Assembly: GCA_958296285.1 (NCBI GenBank)
Contig: OY282459.1
Location: forward strand, 1,346,762 to 1,410,761
Length of the DNA: 64,000 nucleotides
From: an uncultured Alphaproteobacteria bacterium
GTDB taxonomy: Bacteria > Pseudomonadota > Alphaproteobacteria > JAPOUT01 > G958296285
Direction: 5' to 3'
Below are positions 8,828 to 17,265 of this stretch, piece by piece. A program made the translations under genes and the position numbers. Numbering within the stretch: the stretch's first letter is position 1; each line of letters starts with the position of its first letter. The notes under the pieces were generated by a model. The model did not search any database. It worked only from the letters and a program-made list of their open reading frames with translations, and was not told the DNA's origin.

Positions 8828-10023
8828 TTTCTCGGCGCGCCGCCTTGCCGCGAAGCCTCGCAGAATGGAGGGCTGAACTCGCGCCGCGCGCGGCTTTCCT
8901 CGCGCAGAGCCTCGTCCTTCTCCTTGTCCTCCTCTTCTTTTGGAGAATCCTCTCCAACGCGATTGGGAATCTGGAACAGCAGAATATCGCCTCCGGATTC
9001 GGCTTCTTAAACAGCACCGCCGGCTTCGCCGTCAATCAGGCGCTGATCCCCTATAGCGAAGAATCCAGCTATGGACGACTTCTGATCGTCGGGCTTTTGA
9101 ACACGCTGCTGGTCTCGGCGCTGGGCATCGCTTTGGCGAGCGTCTTGGGCTTCGTCATCGGCATCGCGCGGCTCTCGTCCAATTGGATTGTCGCGCGTCT
9201 CGCCGCCGCCTATGTGGAAATCGTCCGAAACATCCCGCTTCTTTTGCAGATTTTCTTTTGGTATTTCGCTTTCTTGGGCGCGCTGCCCTCGCCGCGATCC
9301 GCCGCGGGATGGATGGAGAGCGTCTATGCCCATAATCGCGGCATTGTCCTGCCGAAGCCCGTTTGGGAGGAAGGCTCGGCGCTGACGCTCCAACTCCTCC
9401 TCCTCGCTTTGATTCTCTGCCCGCTTCTCCTGCGCTTCGCCCGATGGCGGCGCGAAACGACAGGCAGCCGACCGGCATGGATCCAATCGGCTCTGATCGC
9501 GCTGCTCCTCGCGCCGCTGGCGGCTTTCCTGCTGACCGGCGCACCAATCTCGCTGGACTATCCGGAACTCAAAGGCTTTAACTTTGAAGGCGGAATCACG
9601 ATCAGCCGCGAATTTTTGGCGCTCCTCCTCGCGCTGAGCCTCTACACCGCCGCCTATATCGCCGAAATCGTCCGCGCCGGGCTTCTAGCCGTCCAGCGCG
9701 GACAGGTGGAGGCGGCGCGCGCGATCGGACTGAAAACGCCCCAAACGCTGCGCCTTGTCGTCATCCCGCAGGCGATGCAGGTGATTATCCCGCCTTTGAC
9801 GAACCAATATCTCAATCTGACGAAAAACTCGTCCCTCGCCGCCGCCATCGCCTATCCCGATTTGGTCTCGGTCTTTGCCGGAACAGCCCTCAACCAGACG
9901 GGACAAGCGATAGAAATCCTCTTCATCACAATGTGCGTCTATCTGTCGCTGAGCGTCCTGACATCCATCGCGATGAACCAATATAATGCCCGCCTCTCAA
10001 GACGAAAAAAGAGCGCCCCATGA
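8785..10023 (+). CDS. aapQ: General L-amino acid ABC transporter, permease AapQ
   Basis: Inner-membrane permease of the HAAT family; two permeases (AapQ and AapM) form the channel. The IASGFGFLNSTAGF segment after the first membrane span and the EAA-loop region GQVEAARAIGLKTPQTLRLVVIPQAMQVIIPPLTNQYLNLTKNS are characteristic. The start is uncertain: the frame opens at a TTG at 8785 inside aapJ, and another TTG at 8845 would give a shorter N-terminus; neither has a good ribosome binding site. The stop overlaps aapM as ATGA. Confidence 0.88.
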   Translation: MERRRIPLRAAGALISRRAALPRSLAEWRAELAPRAAFLAQSLVLLLVLLFFWRILSNAIGNLEQQNIASGFGFLNSTAGFAVNQALIPYSEESSYGRLLIVGLLNTLLVSALGIALASVLGFVIGIARLSSNWIVARLAAAYVEIVRNIPLLLQIFFWYFAFLGALPSPRSAAGWMESVYAHNRGIVLPKPVWEEGSALTLQLLLLALILCPLLLRFARWRRETTGSRPAWIQSALIALLLAPLAAFLLTGAPISLDYPELKGFNFEGGITISREFLALLLALSLYTAAYIAEIVRAGLLAVQRGQVEAARAIGLKTPQTLRLVVIPQAMQVIIPPLTNQYLNLTKNSSLAAAIAYPDLVSVFAGTALNQTGQAIEILFITMCVYLSLSVLTSIAMNQYNARLSRRKKSAP

Positions 10024-11144
10024 CGAATCTCTCAGACGCGAAAATCTTGCGGCGCGATCGCCAAACCAGCATCCTCGCTTATGGATGGCATTGGGCGCGA
10101 ATCCATCTCTTCTCGTCATGGATGAACGCCGCGCTGACTCTGTCCGCGATCGCCCTCCTCTGGCTGACGATCCCCGCCCTGATAGACTGGCTCATTATCA
10201 GCGCCAGCTGGACAGGCGAAAGCCGCGAAGCCTGTCTCAATGAGAATCAAGGCGCGTGCTGGCCGTTCATCTTTGAGAAATGGGAGCAATTCATCTATGG
10301 GCGCTACCCGCAGGAAGAAATCTGGCGCGTCAATTTGGTCTTTCTGCTCGCCTTTGGCGGCGCGCTGCCGATGCTGATCCCCGCCGTCCCGTGGAAAGGC
10401 TGGAACGCGCTCTTTCTGGTCGTGATTTTCCCGATTCTCTGTCTCTATCTGCTGTCGGGCGGCGTGATGGGGCTGCCCTATGTGGAGAGCTCGCGCTGGG
10501 GCGGACTTCTTGTCACGCTTCTCATCGCAGGGGTCGGAAACGCGGCGGCGCTGCCGCTCGGAATCCTCCTCGCGCTCGGACGCCGATCGGAGATGCGAAT
10601 CCTCCGAACCCTCTGCGTCCTCTTCATTGAATTCTGGCGAGGAATCCCGCTCATCACCGTGCTTTTCATGGCGAGCGTCATGCTGCCGCTCTTCTTCGCC
10701 GAAGGGGCGAGTTTTGACAAACTCCTGCGCTGTCTGATCGGAGTGGCGCTTTTCTCCTCCGCCTATATGGCGGAAGTGGTGCGCGGCGGGCTGCAGGCGA
10801 TCCCGCAGGGGCAGCATGACGCCGCCCGCGCGCTCGGCATGGGATATTGGCGCATGACAATCCTCATCATTCTGCCGCAGGCTCTAAAAATCGTGATTCC
10901 GGGGATCGTCAATTCCTTCATCGCGCTGTTTAAGGACACGACTCTCGTTTTGATCGTGGGCTTGTTTGATCTGCTGGGCATCATTCAGCTGCACCTCGCC
11001 GATCCGAACTGGTCTACGCCGCAGACTCACTACACAGGATACGCTTTCGCCGCCCTCCTCTTTTGGCTATTCTGCTTCGGCATGTCGCGCTACTCGCAAT
11101 ATATGGAAAGACGACTCGGCACGGAACCGTCCCACAATGGCTGA
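10020..11144 (+). CDS. aapM: General L-amino acid ABC transporter, permease AapM
   Basis: Second permease of the system, 374 residues with about eight membrane spans. The periplasmic loop with [24 protein letters not shown] is a hallmark of AapM, and the coupling loop [38 protein letters not shown] is intact. ATG 10020 overlaps the aapQ stop and its own stop lies inside the start of aapP, so the operon is translationally coupled. Confidence 0.93.
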   Translation: MTNLSDAKILRRDRQTSILAYGWHWARIHLFSSWMNAALTLSAIALLWLTIPALIDWLIISASWTGESREACLNENQGACWPFIFEKWEQFIYGRYPQEEIWRVNLVFLLAFGGALPMLIPAVPWKGWNALFLVVIFPILCLYLLSGGVMGLPYVESSRWGGLLVTLLIAGVGNAAALPLGILLALGRRSEMRILRTLCVLFIEFWRGIPLITVLFMASVMLPLFFAEGASFDKLLRCLIGVALFSSAYMAEVVRGGLQAIPQGQHDAARALGMGYWRMTILIILPQALKIVIPGIVNSFIALFKDTTLVLIVGLFDLLGIIQLHLADPNWSTPQTHYTGYAFAALLFWLFCFGMSRYSQYMERRLGTEPSHNG

Positions 11145-11916
11145 TCCCGACACAAACAACAAACCCGCCAAAAACGCCGCCCGAGACGGCGCGATCCATA
11201 TGCGCCATTTGGACAAATGGTTCGGCGCGTTCCATGTCTTGAAAGACATCAGCCTCTCGGTGCGGAAGGGCGAGAAAATCGTCATTTGCGGACCGTCGGG
11301 ATCGGGGAAATCCACGCTCATTCGCTGCATCAACGGCTTGGAGACCCACGAGAAGGGCGAGCTTGTCGTGGATGGGATTCCTCTGACAGGGAGCGCCGGG
11401 TTGGACGAAGTCCGCCGCGAAGTCGGGATGGTCTTTCAGAGTTTTAACCTTTTCCCCCATATGACCGTGCTGCAAAACTGCGCGCTCGCGCCAATCTGGG
11501 TGCGCCGAAAAACGCGCGCCGAAGCCGAAGCCCGCGCGCTTCGCTATTTGGAGCGCGTGCGGATTCCTGATCAGGCGCATAAATATCCGGAGCAACTCTC
11601 CGGCGGACAGCAGCAGAGAGTCGCCATCGCGCGCGCGCTTTGCATGGAGCCGCGAATCATGCTCTTTGACGAGCCGACATCCGCCCTTGACCCCGAAATG
11701 ATCAAAGAAGTCCTTGACGTCATGGTGGATCTCGCCGAAGGCGGCATGACGATGATCTGCGTCTCGCATGAAATGGGCTTCGCGCGGCGAGTCGCCGACA
11801 AAATGATCTTCATGGATGAAGGCGTGATTCTGGAAGAAGCGCCGCCAAGCCAATTCTTTTCCAAACCCAAACATGAAAGAACCCGTCTCTTCTTGAGCCA
11901 AATTCTTCATGATTAG
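11137..11916 (+). CDS. aapP: General L-amino acid ABC transporter, ATP-binding protein AapP
   Basis: ABC ATPase that energises AapQM. Walker A is GPSGSGKST, the Q-loop [15 protein letters not shown], the signature [15 protein letters not shown], Walker [15 protein letters not shown], and the switch histidine is in [15 protein letters not shown]. The ATG at 11137 overlaps aapM by 8 bp and gives an about 259-residue protein with a short charged N-terminal extension before the family start. Its 3' end overlaps the convergent GNAT gene by 4 bp. Confidence 0.94.
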   Translation: MADPDTNNKPAKNAARDGAIHMRHLDKWFGAFHVLKDISLSVRKGEKIVICGPSGSGKSTLIRCINGLETHEKGELVVDGIPLTGSAGLDEVRREVGMVFQSFNLFPHMTVLQNCALAPIWVRRKTRAEAEARALRYLERVRIPDQAHKYPEQLSGGQQQRVAIARALCMEPRIMLFDEPTSALDPEMIKEVLDVMVDLAEGGMTMICVSHEMGFARRVADKMIFMDEGVILEEAPPSQFFSKPKHERTRLFLSQILHD

Positions 11917-12506
11917 TCTAACACGGTGATGATCTCTTCCCGCTGGGCGTAGGGCGCGAAGCCGAAACTTCTATAGAGAGGCAGCGCGCGCGGATGATCC
12001 AGCGTGCAGGTCTGAATCGTGATGCGCGAGGCTCTGTGTTTCGGATGAGTCTCTATGCGCCGAAGCGCGCTCCGCATCAGAAATTTCCCAAGACCCCGAC
12101 CAAGATATTCAGGCGTCAAACCGAGAAAGGCGATGTCGGCGCGTTTTTCTTTGAGGCGCAGCGGGGGGATTTTATCTTTCGGCATGAAGTCCAATTCAAA
12201 ATAGCCGGCGGGCAAGTCATTAACATAGAGAAGATGCACTTCCACCATCGGATCGTGGAGAATGGCGCGGAGAGTCTCGTCCGACATGCCCCTCCGCGAA
12301 ACCCAATGATGCGGGCTGCCGATCACGTCATAGAGATAGCGATAAAAATGAAGCGGGATTTTATGAATATGGGCGAGACGCGCCCCCCGCGCTGCCCGCC
12401 GCTCTCCCTCCAACGAGGCGAGAGAAGCCGCGCCCGCGCCGCCTCGGCGCTCAAGATAGGTGACGAGAGTCGTGATCGATTCCACGAGACTGTCCGACTT
12501 CCTCAT
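11913..12506 (-). CDS. GNAT family N-acetyltransferase
   Basis: About 197 residues with the GNAT acyl-CoA-binding fold: [47 protein letters not shown] contains the beta4 strand and the R/Q-x-x-G-x-G/A loop (here LGRGLG). The C-terminal [13 protein letters not shown] is the usual end. The substrate is unknown. The start is uncertain: ATG codons at 12506, 12542, 12578 and 12602 are all in frame and none has a clear ribosome binding site; 12506 was chosen because the residues before it look non-conserved. Confidence 0.75.
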   Translation of the reverse strand: MRKSDSLVESITTLVTYLERRGGAGAASLASLEGERRAARGARLAHIHKIPLHFYRYLYDVIGSPHHWVSRRGMSDETLRAILHDPMVEVHLLYVNDLPAGYFELDFMPKDKIPPLRLKEKRADIAFLGLTPEYLGRGLGKFLMRSALRRIETHPKHRASRITIQTCTLDHPRALPLYRSFGFAPYAQREEIITVLD

Positions 12507-12622
12507 TGAATAACGATGAGAGAATAAACGATAGAGCCGCATTCTGCCTGTTCCGCGACAAAGGCGCAACGCGATCATCGGCGCGTCAGAACACAAAAAC
12601 ATGATAAAGCTGCGATTCCCTC

Positions 12623-12651
12623 TTGCGCCGCGCCCCGCGCCTTCATATAAT
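12623..12651 (+). promoter_or_regulatory. Possible sigma-70-type promoter for the prepilin-like gene
   Basis: A consensus TATAAT (12646-12651) lies 17 bases after TTGCGC (12623-12628), a weak -35. It sits 68 bases before the ATG at 12719 in the gap to the divergent GNAT gene. Spacing and -10 are good, the -35 poor, so the call is tentative. Confidence 0.4.
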
Positions 12652-12718
12652 TTCTATAACAAGGAAATGTCAGAACAAGAGCGAGCCTGGGCTTGCGATG
12701 ATAAGAGGGACTGCGATT

Positions 12719-13852
12719 ATGAGAGATTTCGTGTCTTGGAAAAAACACGCTCTCCCGTCGCGCGAAAGATTGGCGGAGAGCGCATCAGAACGGGGGATGC
12801 GGGAAACAGCGACGGCGCGAGTTTTAAAAGCGTCAGCGTCGTCGGAGAGGGGAGTCACGCTGACGGAACTCACCTTGGCGCTCGGCCTCGCCGGCGCTTT
12901 TATCGCCGGATCGGTCTGGCTCTATGGCGCGACAGCCGGGAGACAGTTCGTCACCGAAAGTTCCTTTGACGTCACCGAAGCGATCAGCGAAGTGGAAGCG
13001 GCGTGGCCCGAATATTGGCGGCGAGTCGGCGGAAGCCGCGTTTTTACCGGACAGCAGCTGGAATCCGCCATCACCGAGAGGGGAACCAAAAGAGGAACTC
13101 TCTATGCCGACTACTCCCCGATGGATGATGTCCGCGCGCCGAAAGCCTTCCGCGTAGGATTGAGAGACATTCCCTATTCGCGGGTGGAAGATTTCTGCCT
13201 GCCGTTGAGGGCGCGCCTTCTTCGGAGCAAGAAGATCGATTCCGCCGCTTGCATTCGGCAGGGCGGCGCTTCTAGGCTGGAAGCGCGAGTTTGCAAAAAG
13301 GGAACGGCTTGCGGCGGCGCTTTGCGGGATATTGACCTCGCGCAGAATTGGGAGGGCGCGCCTCCTCTTTTGCGAGATTTTACCGAACAGGACAGGCTTA
13401 ACCTTCAGGCTCTGGAAAGGAGCATGATCGCGGTTGATAATTTTTTGTTCAACTGCGCCATACAGAATCCAGCTCCGCCTAAATGCGGCGCCAACGCATT
13501 GTCCGGCAACACGCTGACCGCGGAATTGCAAGCCGCCGGCGTGACGCGATACAAATCGCTCGGGCCAGGTCACAGCACAAGGCCCGTGAGCTATAGCGTG
13601 TCTCTGGGCGGGCAGGATGCCAATTCCTGCAACAGAATCCTGCCTGTGCTGAAAGCGCATATCCGAATGGCGGATGCGAAATGCAGAGGCGCCATCGTGG
13701 AAATCCATCCTCACTTCATAGAGGGCATCAACGAGCCTCTCAAAAAGACCGATCTGGACGCTTATCACCGCGACCCGACCGCCTATCAGCAAGAGATCCT
13801 CAGGCGGAGAACAGAAGCCGGGCTTTACAACTTTCATAAGCGCAGCCGATAA
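12719..13852 (+). CDS. Type IV prepilin-like secreted/membrane protein
   Basis: A protein of about 377 residues whose N-terminal third contains a prepilin peptidase-like site: SSERG followed by VTLTELTLALGLAGAFIAGS, i.e. Gly, cleavage, then Glu at +5 and a hydrophobic helix. The leader before the cleavage site is unusually long (about 45 residues) and charged. The rest is hydrophilic with at least eight cysteines (e.g. DFCLPL, SAACIR, ARVCKKGTACGG, FNCAIQ), suggesting disulfides. The ATG at 12719 has AGAGGGA 8 bases upstream. No pilus, type II secretion or prepilin peptidase gene is nearby. Exact role unknown. Confidence 0.65.
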   Translation: MRDFVSWKKHALPSRERLAESASERGMRETATARVLKASASSERGVTLTELTLALGLAGAFIAGSVWLYGATAGRQFVTESSFDVTEAISEVEAAWPEYWRRVGGSRVFTGQQLESAITERGTKRGTLYADYSPMDDVRAPKAFRVGLRDIPYSRVEDFCLPLRARLLRSKKIDSAACIRQGGASRLEARVCKKGTACGGALRDIDLAQNWEGAPPLLRDFTEQDRLNLQALERSMIAVDNFLFNCAIQNPAPPKCGANALSGNTLTAELQAAGVTRYKSLGPGHSTRPVSYSVSLGGQDANSCNRILPVLKAHIRMADAKCRGAIVEIHPHFIEGINEPLKKTDLDAYHRDPTAYQQEILRRRTEAGLYNFHKRSR

Positions 13853-13889
13853 CAATGACGACAATTGGCTGAGGCTTTCCGCGAGAGCG

Positions 13890-14903
13890 CTAAAGATCAA
13901 GCCAATCGGGGCAAGGCAGCCCCTTCTCTTTTAGGAAGGCGGGGTTGAACATTTTGGACTGATAGCGCGTTCCATAATCGCAGAGGACGGTCACGATTCG
14001 GCGGCCGGGCCCCATCTCTTTCGCCATTCTGACGGCGGCGGCGACATTGATCCCGCTTGAGCCGCCCAAGCACAAGCCCTCCTCCTTCAGCAGTTGAAAG
14101 ACGATCGGGAGCGCTTCCTCATCGGGGATTTGATAGGAATCGTCTATCGGCGCGTCTTTAAGGTTGGCGGTCACGCGACCCTGTCCGATGCCCTCGGTGA
14201 TGGACGAGCCTTCCGCTTTCAGTTCGCCATGCTTGTAATAATGATGCATCGCCGCGCCCATCGGATCGGCGCAGGCGATTTTGACGTCTTGGCGCTTCTC
14301 TTTCAGACAAAGCCCGACGCCGGCGAGCGTTCCGCCTGTTCCGATCGCGCAGGTGAAGCCGTCTATTTTGCCGTCCGTTTGCCGCCATATTTCCGGCCCT
14401 GTCGTCTCCAGATGGGCTTGGCGGTTGGCGACATTGTCAAATTGATTCGCCCAGACAGCGCCGTTTTTCTCGGAGCGATTCAGTTTTTCGGCGAGACGTC
14501 CTGAATATTTGACGTAATTGTTCGGGTCTTTATAGGGGACGGCGGGGACTTCTATCAGTTCCGCGCCGCAGAGGCGGAGCGTGTCTTTTTTTTCTTTGGA
14601 TTGCGTGTCCGGGATGACGATGACCGTCCGATAGCCCAGCGCGTTGCCGATCAGCGCCAAGCCGATGCCTGTGTTGCCTGCCGTCCCCTCCACGATCACG
14701 CCGCCCGGCTTCAACTCTCCCTTGCGCTCAGCGTCTTGAATGATGGAGAGCGCCGCGCGATCTTTCACCGATTGTCCTGGATTCATGAACTCCGCTTTGC
14801 CCAGAATCTCGCAGCCTGTCTCTTCAGACGCCCGCCGCAATCGGATCAAGGGCGTATCCCCCACGCTTTCGGCGATTCCGTTTCGGATATTCATTCCATT
14901 CAT
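13890..14903 (-). CDS. cysK: Cysteine synthase A
   Basis: O-acetylserine (thiol)-lyase, making cysteine from O-acetylserine and sulfide. The PLP-lysine is in NPGQSVKDRAALSII, the phosphate-binding loop later in IGTGGTLAGVG, and the substrate loop EGTAGNTGIGLA is intact. The 337-residue protein resembles the alphaproteobacterial CysK form with ...LCDYGTRYQSKMFNPAFLKEKGLP at the end. Three close ATG codons exist at the start; the first (14903) is used. Divergent from the PuuD-like gene. Confidence 0.9.
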   Translation of the reverse strand: MNGMNIRNGIAESVGDTPLIRLRRASEETGCEILGKAEFMNPGQSVKDRAALSIIQDAERKGELKPGGVIVEGTAGNTGIGLALIGNALGYRTVIVIPDTQSKEKKDTLRLCGAELIEVPAVPYKDPNNYVKYSGRLAEKLNRSEKNGAVWANQFDNVANRQAHLETTGPEIWRQTDGKIDGFTCAIGTGGTLAGVGLCLKEKRQDVKIACADPMGAAMHHYYKHGELKAEGSSITEGIGQGRVTANLKDAPIDDSYQIPDEEALPIVFQLLKEEGLCLGGSSGINVAAAVRMAKEMGPGRRIVTVLCDYGTRYQSKMFNPAFLKEKGLPCPDWLDL

Positions 14904-14978
14904 CTTTTGACTTTACCCCTTGATGCGATAGAATCAAAGAGTCGCCTATCCGAATCACTTTCATTAGGGGAGGTTCTC

Positions 14979-15584
14979 ATGGAAATTCTCGCGAAGCTTC
15001 TTTCATCTCTGCGGAACGCCGTTCTCATGGGTTTTGGGATTGTCGTTCTTTTTCTCATTCTCTATGGGGGGTATGATGGCGAGTTTGATCATGCTTTCGG
15101 CACGTTTTTCATGCGCTGGCTTCATGTGTTAAGCGGCGTCATGTGGATCGGGCTGCTCTGGTATTTCAACTTCGTCCAGATTCCGAACATGCCGGACATT
15201 CCGGACGCGCAAAAGCCTGCCATTTCCAAAGTGATCGCGCCTGCGGCTTTGTGGTGGTTTCGCTGGGGCGCGATGGCGACAATCCTCACCGGACTGCTTC
15301 TGGCATGGATGAGCGGCTATTTGCTGGACACCTTGCTTTTGGGCTTTTATTGGGGCGTGGAGAAGCATCTGGTTCTTGGCTTGGGGATGTGGTTTGGGAT
15401 CATCATGTTTCTGAATGTGTGGCTGATCATATGGCCGAGTCAGCGGATCGCTCTGGGCATCGTGAATGCGGAGGCTTCGGCGAAGCCGTTGGCGGCGCGG
15501 CGCGCGATGGTTTTTTCGCGGATCAACACCGTTCTTTCCATTCCGATGCTCTTCGCGATGGTCGCCGCGCAGAATATCTACTGA
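14979..15584 (+). CDS. PuuD/urate oxidase N-terminal-like membrane protein
   Basis: About 201 residues, roughly five membrane spans, with FFMRWLHVLSGVMWIGLLWYFNFVQIP, the haem-ligand-like WLH and HVLSGVMWIG features of the urate hydroxylase PuuD membrane domain. Full PuuD proteins add a C-terminal cytochrome c domain; here only the membrane half is present, so urate oxidation is not certain. The ATG at 14979 has AGGGGAGG upstream. No purine catabolism genes are adjacent. Confidence 0.7.
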   Translation: MEILAKLLSSLRNAVLMGFGIVVLFLILYGGYDGEFDHAFGTFFMRWLHVLSGVMWIGLLWYFNFVQIPNMPDIPDAQKPAISKVIAPAALWWFRWGAMATILTGLLLAWMSGYLLDTLLLGFYWGVEKHLVLGLGMWFGIIMFLNVWLIIWPSQRIALGIVNAEASAKPLAARRAMVFSRINTVLSIPMLFAMVAAQNIY

Positions 15585-15608
15585 CATTGCCTACGAAAAG
15601 TCAGCTGC

Positions 15609-16589
15609 GTGAGCAGACCTCTGCCTGAGTTGAATAGAAACACAGACCGGCTGTTAGGCTGTCGTTCAACACAGAACTTCGCATTCAACCGTATCCTAAC
15701 CGGTGATGCTCGGCGTCATCTGGCTTGTGTGCCTGATGCTAGTGTTGATCTGAGTTTCTGGTCACCACCCTACTACGTCGGAAAATCTTACGAACGCCAC
15801 CTGACCTTTGGAGATTGGCAAGAGCTTTTGCGTGACGTGATCCTGTATCACACCCGTATCATCAAGCCTGGAGGGTTTCTCGCTGTAAACATCGGGGATA
15901 TTTTGTGCTTCTCTGATGCCTCAATGCCGAGATTCCAAGCTGACAATGTTCGGAGAAAAAAAGTCGCCCTCACAAAAGAAGCGATATTGACCGCCAAGAA
16001 GAAAAACCCTGACGCTAATCGCCACGAGATTGCTGCATTACTAGGATGCAGCGAGCAGACTATCCAGAGACGGCTTGAAGACAATAATGTGCGCGGGGGA
16101 AAACATGCCAATTCTACGAAGGTCTTGCTAACAGGATGCATGTTGGTCGAATGGGCTGAAGAATCCGGATTCTATCTCTACGATCAGCGCATCTGGCACA
16201 AAGATCCTTGCTGGGCGAACAGCAGATGGCACTCCAATTCTTATCGCGCTGTAGATGAATTTGAGCATATATACGTCTTTTGGAATCCGGGAATTACCGA
16301 ATACGACAGAGATCGTTTGAGTCCGGACGACTGGGCGCACTGGGGTTCAAGAGGCGTATGGAATATTCGATCTGTCAGCCGCAACGCTCGCCACGAAGCG
16401 GAGTTTCCAGAGGAGTTGGCGAGCAGAGTGATTCGCCTATTCTCTCCTGTCGGCGGCGTGGTGCTAGACCCGTTTGTCGGCACGGGAACGACTACGAGCG
16501 TGGCTAAGCGGCTTGGACGTCGGTGGCTGGGCATAGACATAGAGCCTAAACATGCCAAAATTGCGAGAAGGCGAACCAATGACCTATGA
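15609..16589 (+). CDS. DNA methyltransferase of an SfiI-type restriction-modification pair
   Basis: Beta-class amino-methyltransferase: catalytic motif SPPYY near residue 52 comes before the S-adenosylmethionine motif DPFVGTGTTTS near residue 290. SPPY favours N4-cytosine methylation. Between the two, at about residues 118-158, lies an inserted helix-turn-helix (EAILTAKKKNPDANRHEIAALLGCSEQTIQRRLEDN), an unusual feature. The start is GTG at 15609 with no clear ribosome binding site. Base composition is visibly more AT-rich than its neighbours, with TTA, CTA and AGA codons, which suggests transfer. It overlaps the nuclease gene by 11 bp. Confidence 0.85.
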   Translation: MSRPLPELNRNTDRLLGCRSTQNFAFNRILTGDARRHLACVPDASVDLSFWSPPYYVGKSYERHLTFGDWQELLRDVILYHTRIIKPGGFLAVNIGDILCFSDASMPRFQADNVRRKKVALTKEAILTAKKKNPDANRHEIAALLGCSEQTIQRRLEDNNVRGGKHANSTKVLLTGCMLVEWAEESGFYLYDQRIWHKDPCWANSRWHSNSYRAVDEFEHIYVFWNPGITEYDRDRLSPDDWAHWGSRGVWNIRSVSRNARHEAEFPEELASRVIRLFSPVGGVVLDPFVGTGTTTSVAKRLGRRWLGIDIEPKHAKIARRRTNDL

Positions 16590-17238
16590 CGAACTGGAGC
16601 GTTTGGAACGAACAGTTCTGTCGATGGTGGCGCAGTCCCTGACGGATTACAAGAGTCAGGCAGAGACAATATTTCGCGAAGAAACCGATTTGCCTCAGGA
16701 CATTGCGGAAGATGTGACGCGGGAAGCTATTGAGGCAATGGGCGTTTCCGGCCTGCGTGAAAGACTCTATGGCAAGGTTGATGTCAAGAAAGCGATCTAT
16801 GTATTCCTGCCAGAGCCGCAACCGGCAGCGCTCATGCTGGATGCTAAAGCCGAGAAGCTCAATGGCGATCGCACGGCTACGATCCAAATGTCCCAAACGT
16901 CTATGACTGTCAAAATGCGCCGAGCAGGAAATCTCATAGACGAGCCGGGTAAATTGGATCAAGTGATCAAGCGCGGCAGTCGCGCGTTCCATGTCGTTAC
17001 AGTCATCGCCAAATTCGTCTATCAGGAGAGCGGAGAATCGCAGACGCTCAAGCGAATTGTCGTCGCATGTATCCCGAACGGGAAGCTGCAGGAGAGATAT
17101 AACCCTAATCCAGATGACACTATATGGCTTGCAGGGCGGGATGCGCCAACTTTGGGCGAAGACTTTAGAGTTCGGCTCAGCTATCAACGACTGCGAGACA
17201 AGGCTGCGTGGAGAGTTCAGGAAATAACAGTGTCATAA
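16579..17238 (+). CDS. SfiI-family type II restriction endonuclease
   Basis: A 219-residue protein I recognise as resembling SfiI (recognition GGCCN5GGCC). Matching stretches are the N-terminal DELERLERTVL helix, ALMLDAKAEKLNGDRTATIQMSQ, whose D-A-K fits the PD-(D/E)xK nuclease core, and the C-terminal PNGKLQERYNPNPDDTIWLAGRDAPTLGE and WRVQEI. The resemblance rests on recalled sequence, not on an alignment. ATG 16579 has GAGAAGG 8 bases upstream; an upstream in-frame ATG at 16552 lacks the family start. The pairing with an N4-type methyltransferase supports a complete system. Confidence 0.75.
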   Translation: MTYDELERLERTVLSMVAQSLTDYKSQAETIFREETDLPQDIAEDVTREAIEAMGVSGLRERLYGKVDVKKAIYVFLPEPQPAALMLDAKAEKLNGDRTATIQMSQTSMTVKMRRAGNLIDEPGKLDQVIKRGSRAFHVVTVIAKFVYQESGESQTLKRIVVACIPNGKLQERYNPNPDDTIWLAGRDAPTLGEDFRVRLSYQRLRDKAAWRVQEITVS

Positions 17239-17265
17239 TCTTACAAAATCGCGTGCGCGGAATGT

